From contig DFBT01000030.1 in the NCBI GenBank assembly GCA_002366725.1, positions 1,230-9,670 of the forward strand: a stretch of 8,441 bases of DNA. The letters run 5' to 3'. Positions 4,773 through 8,441 of this stretch are shown here, piece by piece; position 1 is the stretch's first letter, and the number at the start of each line of letters is the position of its first letter. Below the pieces are notes generated by a model. The model was not told where the DNA came from and ran no database searches. It saw nothing but the letters and a program-made list of their open reading frames with translations. Made by a program: the position numbers and the translations under genes. The stretch is from Caldifarciminota bacterium UBA3073. GTDB taxonomy: Bacteria; Hydrothermota; UBA3073.

Positions 4773-5223
4773 AAATCACCTCCCTTGGACTCCTAATCTC
4801 AAGTATAGGATAACCCAGTTTTAAATTTACTGAGTTAAATAAACGAACACGGGTTATATTTACAATATGTTTAAAATTCCAACTCACCAATACATCAACT
4901 CGCTCTACTGTTGCAATTGCTATGTGTCGTGCATCTGAAAGACTCTTTTCTGCTACGGCCCCTTCTTTAATATATGCGTTAGCAAGAGTGATTGACTCTT
5001 TATCGAGAGAAACATATTCAATATTATCAGATGGAACTTTCTTCAATATATTCTTTACTTCATTAGGAGCTCCTTCAAGTTCAAATAGCAAAACATCTGA
5101 TATAACTAAAGTCTTTATGCCCTTGACAAATTCATCAAAAAGTTGCATGGAATCATCTTGAAACTCTTCATCCAAACAACCTCCTATCACGGAAGTATCA
5201 ATATAAACTCGTAACTTAAACAT
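4762..5223 (-). CDS. PIN-domain ribonuclease toxin (VapC-like)
   Basis: This 153-residue protein has the PIN-domain pattern: YIDTSVIGG at the N-terminus (Asp9), an acidic residue in LLFELEGAP (Glu48 or Glu50), LSDARHIAIAT (Asp97) and VDVLVSWNFKHI (Asp110, then Trp115-Asn116-Phe117). These would form the metal site of a single-strand RNase. The W-N-F-K-H ending is the variant common in one PIN subgroup, where Asn replaces the last acid of classical VapC. ATG 5223 is preceded by GGGAGG at eight bases. It is the first gene of a two-gene operon with the 52-residue partner, driven by the strong promoter at 5296-5324. The operon lies between 17-bp inverted repeats. The target RNA is unknown. Confidence 0.9.
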   Translation of the reverse strand: MFKLRVYIDTSVIGGCLDEEFQDDSMQLFDEFVKGIKTLVISDVLLFELEGAPNEVKNILKKVPSDNIEYVSLDKESITLANAYIKEGAVAEKSLSDARHIAIATVERVDVLVSWNFKHIVNITRVRLFNSVNLKLGYPILEIRSPREVIYER

Positions 5224-5250
5224 CTCTTATGCCTCCCAGAAATAATTTAA

Positions 5251-5267
5251 GTGCGTTTCCGCTAACA
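5251..5267 (-). repeat. right 17-bp inverted repeat bracketing the PIN module
   Basis: On the minus strand this reads TGTTAGCGGAAACGCAC, pairing with 4612-4628 at 15 of 17 positions. It lies in the leader of the PIN operon, 28 bases before the PIN start codon, so it is transcribed. The GTTAGCG part resembles a cassette start box but departs from the GTTRRRY consensus at the last two positions. Confidence 0.7.
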
Positions 5268-5295
5268 TCATCACCCACATTCTCATCTCTGTCGT

Positions 5296-5324
5296 ATTAT
5301 ATCACCAAATGGTAGGAAAGTCAA
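5296..5324 (-). promoter_or_regulatory. sigma70 promoter of the PIN operon (within repeat copy 2)
   Basis: Minus-strand TTGACT (5324-5319), 17 bases, then TATAAT (5301-5296) is a near-consensus promoter. Transcription would start near 5289, giving a leader of about 65 bases that includes the right inverted repeat before the PIN start codon. Confidence 0.82.
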
Positions 5325-5455
5325 GGAAAAAATTCACAACACTTCGGGGAAATTAAGGGGGGAGCTGCTTTTTCTCCCTGGCACTGGGGGTGGAAACAAT
5401 TACGATCGCCTCCGGGGGGACTCCTGCCTGAAGGGCGGCAGAACAAATTCGCAAC
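5296..5455 (-). repeat. promoter-bearing dispersed repeat, copy 2
   Basis: This is the second copy of the element at 3184-3342. Both have the same order of conserved blocks, the promoter at the same end and the same orientation. In both copies the promoter points into a minus-strand module. The copies have diverged by substitutions and small indels in the GC-rich half, so duplication is not recent. No frame codes for a plausible protein. Confidence 0.75.
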
Positions 5456-5520
5456 CGGGACAGGCTGTGCAGAAAGTCAAAAAAGTAGTCTCAAAAGTTA
5501 CGGCTACCGGCTCTAAAAGG

Positions 5521-5734
5521 TGTCATTGCGAGCCGAAGCCCTGAGCCGAAGCTCCGAGCGAAGCGAAGAGGTAGCGAAGGGGCTGCGAAGCAATCTAATT
5601 CCCGAGCGTAAGGGACACAAGGCTTATCTCTTCTTGGTAATTCCATAAGATGAGATTGCTTCGTGGATTGCTTCGGGGGTTGCTTCGGGGTTGCTTCGGC
5701 TTCGCCTCGCAATGACATTCCTCGCAATGACATT
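5521..5734. repeat. palindromic TCATTGCGAG/GCAATCT repeat cluster
   Basis: The left arm starts TGTCATTGCGAG (5521-5532) and runs through repeated CGAAGC units to GCGAAGCAATCT (5585-5596). The right arm is the inverse: AGATTGCTTCG (from about 5653), three or four ATTGCTTCGG/GTTGCTTCGG units, then CTCGCAATGACA. The 15-mer CCTCGCAATGACATT is tandemly duplicated at 5705-5719 and 5720-5734. Palindromes of this TCATTGCGAG...GAAGCAATCT type are scattered in many bacterial genomes as small, probably non-autonomous repeats. A long minus-strand frame crosses it (5491-5745) but consists only of translated repeat and is not called. Confidence 0.8.
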
Positions 5735-5784
5735 ACTCCTAACAACTACAATAATAAAGGAATCATGGGTAATCTGCGTTTATC

Positions 5785-5824
5785 CCTGCCTACCGGTCCC
5801 TACGGATCCGTATGGACAGGCAGG
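5785..5824. repeat. imperfect hairpin around a 12-bp palindrome
   Basis: CCTGCC (5785-5790) pairs with GGCAGG (5819-5824). GGTCC and GGAC extend the stem with bulges, and TACGGATCCGTA (5801-5812) is a perfect palindrome at the tip. A T-run follows 10 or so bases later (5833-5840), so a transcription terminator is possible, but no plus-strand gene ends upstream. A small repeat insertion is equally likely. Confidence 0.5.
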
Positions 5825-5841
5825 TGCGTCCAATTTTTTTC

Positions 5842-5870
5842 TTGACTTTTTCTCCAATCTTTAGTATAAT
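5842..5870 (+). promoter_or_regulatory. sigma70 promoter of the T9SS-protein operon
   Basis: TTGACT (5842-5847), a 17-base spacer and TATAAT (5865-5870) form a near-consensus promoter, very like the two minus-strand promoters in style, including a T-rich run before the -35. It would start transcription near 5877 and give a long leader of about 220 bases before the start codon at 6098. Confidence 0.78.
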
Positions 5871-6097
5871 GTATAACAGAGATAAACGAAATGGGGGGAG
5901 ATAAAAGTTCAAAGATTATGGAGATTTACCCAAGAACAAACAGGCAACCCAAAAGACTGCTACTTTTAAGATAGCGGGTTATGAAGTGCGAAAACTTGCT
6001 TTTGCACATGGCAGTAGCCCCGCAAATGCGGGATTTCCACTTCGTTTCAACAAGCTACTGCACTCCCCAAATTGATTTGAGGTAGCGGAAGGAGGGT
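5871..6097 (+). other. long structured leader with no supported gene
   Basis: Between the promoter and the next gene lie nested inverted repeats: GAAGTG (5983-5988) with CACTTC (6038-6043), GCAGTAGC (6011-6018) with GCTACTGC (6054-6061), and a tight hairpin CCCGCA/TGCGGG (6019-6024, 6027-6032). GAAGTG/CACTTC and GCAGTAGC/GCTACTGC overlap, so they cannot form together. That would suit a switching leader, but I match no known riboswitch consensus, and inserted palindromic repeats are as likely. A 27-codon ATG frame at 5891-5974 has no good ribosome binding site. Confidence 0.45.
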
Positions 6098-8107
6098 ATG
6101 ATGTTTTGGATAGCACTTATTTTGGCTGTTTTTCCACAAGCGAAAGTGGACAAGGTATGTCTTGAAAACAGGGAGAGAAAAGTTGTTTTGGATACAAGAA
6201 AGCATGTAGCTCAAAAAACATTGCCCATTGGGAGATGCAAGAGGCACATTCCAAAGGGCAGAGGATTCTTCACAGAGACGCCAGTTTTCTCAGGAAATGT
6301 AGGGGTTCAATATATTGAACCCCTAAACAAAAAGGACGACCTCTACATAGGCACTGGAGATACTTTCCTCATAGACACGAACTATGTTCAGAACGGCAAT
6401 ATCATCATCTATGGTGATGGGGTTCTCATCGTGGATAGTGCGAAACTTTCTCTCTCTGGGCACTTAGTGGCGGCAAACCAAGGACAGGCTATTTTCAGGG
6501 ATAATGCGCATCTGCACTTCAACCAGTATTATGTGGGGCAGTATTATGTTTGGCTCGTGGACACTTCCAAATTCGAGGCCGCGGATGCTACAATTGATGC
6601 GAATGGCGTTATGCACTATGCCCAGATTCATGACAATTGCACATACATAGCCAAGCGCACAACCTTTCCCGACTGGACATTCAGGAAGGTCTTCGACAGG
6701 TCAACACTCATACTTGAGGATGTTTATCATGTTGGGGACCTCATGGTGGACGATTCTTGCTTCGTTCACTTCACCCGTTGCGATACCCTGATGCACTGGC
6801 TGGAGACTCCAGACGGCTCAGTCATTGATATCCAATTTCCTGACCCGGATGCCGTTAGCCACTTTGAGTTTTCAGAAGCGGTACCCGGTGTGGACGGCAT
6901 AGGCTACACTTTTATTGCCGATACTTGCTGGCGCTGCTGGTGGTCGCTTGAGACCTGGCCAGGATGTTCAGTAACCGTTCACAATTCGGAGATTCGTGGC
7001 TCTTGTCTTAGAATACCTGGTTCTGATACCTTCGACATCTATGGTATAACGAACTACCACTTTCACCCCGACCTCCTGGTTCCCCTATCTGATAGGCATC
7101 TGGAGTACATAAACACCTATGTCTTCTGGTGGAATTGGTATCCAATGGAAAATACAGTGTTCAATATTGACTCTTGTGTGTTTGGAGAGATGATTGGAAG
7201 GGGTAATTCCATAACATGTGCTACCCGTTGTACACATGACGGTGCCACGATAACTCTTAATTCTTCAGATAGTGCGTTTGTTTCGTTCGTTGATGGTGTT
7301 AGTTTGGGTTATGTAAGTTCTTATAAGAGATCTACGCTTCTTTTGATTAACACCTGTGTTACTCCGATATGGCCGTATCAATCAATGAATCTTGCACACG
7401 GACATTCTTATTTTCTGGCTGTGAATTCATATTTTGAATATGAACCTGAGGCAATGGATACATCTCTATTAATGGTGGCTGCCATAGATAGCCCTTCTAC
7501 TGGTATGATTGATACGACAATTGATATATATGGCTCTGCATGGATAGATGCAGGTCCGTTTAATTCAATTACTTTTGATAGATGCGAATTGTACTGGACA
7601 CCAGAAGGAGATTCCATCTGGACACTTATGGATGAATCGACGAGTCAGGTTTACAACGATGTCATTGGCATATGGAATACCTTTGGGATGAGTGAAGGTG
7701 GATACGACCTTCGCCTCACGATATGGGATGATGTGGGAGATAGCTTAAAGGCATTCAGAAATATATCCCTACAAAGTCTTGGTATAGAGGAGCAAGATAA
7801 TCCTGAAGGCTCTTATTTATTCCAGAACTATCCAAATCCATTCAGGGAAAAGACAGTCATCAGTTTGGAGAGCATCAACCATGTTGATGCTGCTGTGACA
7901 TGGTCACAGCACTCCATACACATTTATGACCTCACTGGCAGGCTTGTCAGGACACTTGTAGACGAGAAAAGGGAGCCCGGTCGTTACCTCGTAAGATGGG
8001 ATGGCAGGGATAAAGATGGTAAATTTATGCCATCGGGGATCTATTTTTATAAGTTGAAGGTGGGTGATGAGTCCTCGCGGACCAGAAAAATGCTGTTTTT
8101 GAATTAG
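6098..8107 (+). CDS. secreted T9SS type A sorting-domain protein, beta-helix-like
   Basis: The 669-residue product begins with a short signal peptide (MMFWIALILAVFPQA). The body (about 80-555) is rich in Thr, Ser, Asp and aromatic residues, with short strand-like repeats (NGNIIIYGDGVLIVDSAKLS and similar), suggesting a parallel beta-helix or adhesin-like fold. No catalytic motif is recognised. The last 95 residues or so form a type IX secretion sorting domain: LFQNYPNPF (575-583), IHIYDLTGRLVRTL, PGRYLVRWDGRD, SGIYFYKLK and a basic RTRKM end. This domain directs outer-membrane export and surface attachment or release. AGGAGGG precedes the start; two adjacent ATGs (6098, 6101) are both possible. 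It is followed after 23 bases by another secreted-protein gene, so an operon is likely. Several Cys are scattered through the body. Confidence 0.85.
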   Translation: MMFWIALILAVFPQAKVDKVCLENRERKVVLDTRKHVAQKTLPIGRCKRHIPKGRGFFTETPVFSGNVGVQYIEPLNKKDDLYIGTGDTFLIDTNYVQNGNIIIYGDGVLIVDSAKLSLSGHLVAANQGQAIFRDNAHLHFNQYYVGQYYVWLVDTSKFEAADATIDANGVMHYAQIHDNCTYIAKRTTFPDWTFRKVFDRSTLILEDVYHVGDLMVDDSCFVHFTRCDTLMHWLETPDGSVIDIQFPDPDAVSHFEFSEAVPGVDGIGYTFIADTCWRCWWSLETWPGCSVTVHNSEIRGSCLRIPGSDTFDIYGITNYHFHPDLLVPLSDRHLEYINTYVFWWNWYPMENTVFNIDSCVFGEMIGRGNSITCATRCTHDGATITLNSSDSAFVSFVDGVSLGYVSSYKRSTLLLINTCVTPIWPYQSMNLAHGHSYFLAVNSYFEYEPEAMDTSLLMVAAIDSPSTGMIDTTIDIYGSAWIDAGPFNSITFDRCELYWTPEGDSIWTLMDESTSQVYNDVIGIWNTFGMSEGGYDLRLTIWDDVGDSLKAFRNISLQSLGIEEQDNPEGSYLFQNYPNPFREKTVISLESINHVDAAVTWSQHSIHIYDLTGRLVRTLVDEKREPGRYLVRWDGRDKDGKFMPSGIYFYKLKVGDESSRTRKMLFLN

Positions 8108-8130
8108 CGAAAGGAGGTAAGATATACAAG

Positions 8131-8441
8131 GTGATATTTCTTCTGATATTGTTACCCTGGATTGCCAATGCGGAATCACGGGGTTCTGCGAAGCAGGTTG
8201 ATTTGCTTCACCGGGGTATAGAACAGTTTACCCCGCAAAGCCATGGACTTAGACCCCCAAGGACAGACAAAAAGTTTGTATCAAGAGATATATCCGCACA
8301 TCCATTCTCAATAAATCGGGATTTTCGTTCCACCCCAACCGGAGTTTCCAACCCCATTGGACGGATGGGATTACATGGAGAAAAGCTTGCCGCCCTGAAG
8401 ACCGTAAAAGACGATATAATTATCCCAGATTATGCGTTAAG
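8131..8441 (+). CDS. secreted protein of unknown function, 5' part only
   Basis: The frame stays open to the window end (103 codons seen). It starts with a signal peptide (IFLLILLPWIANA, cleavage likely after ANA), followed by a polar, Pro- and Arg-rich region (GLRPPRTDKKF, NRDFRSTPTGVSNPIG) and then KTVKDDIIIPDY, where a folded domain may begin. The start is uncertain. AAGGAGG at 8111-8117 is 13 bases from the GTG at 8131 but only four from an in-frame ATA at 8122, which would add three residues. It follows the T9SS-protein gene by 23 bases and is probably cotranscribed and exported too. No family is recognised. Confidence 0.7.
   Translation, partial: MIFLLILLPWIANAESRGSAKQVDLLHRGIEQFTPQSHGLRPPRTDKKFVSRDISAHPFSINRDFRSTPTGVSNPIGRMGLHGEKLAALKTVKDDIIIPDYAL

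Noticed and set aside
5491..5745. Minus-strand 84-residue reading frame
   Set aside because: It is translated palindromic repeat (EAEATPKQPPKQSTKQ-type residues from CGAAGC units) and has no plausible start signal.
5891..5974. 27-codon ATG frame in the leader of the T9SS operon
   Set aside because: No ribosome binding site precedes the ATG, the product has no recognisable pattern, and the two other frames are equally open over part of the stretch.
5945..5985. AACCC...GGGTT boxes in the leader as another attC
   Set aside because: The spacing is only about 40 bases, the inner arms do not pair and no cassette-like gene with a matching box is adjacent.
1..8441. CRISPR array, tRNA or rRNA genes
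   Set aside because: No regularly spaced direct repeats, cloverleaf with a CCA end, or rRNA-like conserved stretch was seen on either strand.

Overview
The window looks like a chromosomal accessory region of an uncultured bacterium, probably from an FCB-type or neighbouring candidate phylum (WOR-3, Cloacimonadota or Marinimicrobia style). The main reason is the C-terminus of the large plus-strand protein (6098-8107). It has the NYPNPF motif, the IYDLTGRLVRTL segment and the SGIYFYKLK end typical of type IX secretion (T9SS type A) sorting domains in those groups. Promoters follow an ordinary sigma70 pattern (TTGACT, 17 bp, TATAAT), and the standard bacterial code fits every gene. I cannot name the species.

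Region 1 (about 241-2820, minus strand) reads as a run of integron-type gene cassettes. Three neighbouring modules each start with a GTTnnnn core box and end with its complement (nnnnAAC) just after the stop codon. In order of transcription they are a secreted inhibitory-type serpin (1576-2793), a two-lobed retropepsin-like aspartic protease (663-1490) and a 55-residue unknown protein (401-568). Two 68-bp attC-like sites (1504-1571 and 582-649) separate them, and a third, poorer candidate lies at 241-377. The array abuts an internal fragment of a XerC/D- or IntI-like tyrosine recombinase (2804-3109). There is no intact integrase in the window, so this is at best a cassette cluster with a broken integrase.

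Region 2 (about 3184-5455, minus strand) holds two defence or toxin-antitoxin type modules. One is AbiE: an intact AbiEi-family antitoxin (3690-4511) followed by an AbiEii toxin gene that has lost its catalytic middle (3442-3682). The other is a PIN-domain toxin (4762-5223) overlapping a small charged partner (4614-4772). The PIN module is bracketed by 17-bp inverted repeats whose ends resemble cassette core boxes. Two copies of a roughly 160-bp repeat (3184-3342 and 5296-5455), each carrying a strong minus-strand sigma70 promoter, lie upstream of the integrase fragment and of the PIN operon.

Region 3 (5456-6097) has no supported gene. It contains a palindromic repeat cluster of the TCATTGCGAG/GCAATCT type, an imperfect hairpin, a plus-strand sigma70 promoter and a structured leader.

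Region 4 (6098-8441, plus strand) is a likely operon. A 669-residue secreted protein with a T9SS sorting domain is followed by the start of a second signal-peptide protein that runs off the window. I read by eye without searches, so family calls rest on motifs, and the integron interpretation rests on the matching core boxes and hairpin symmetry.
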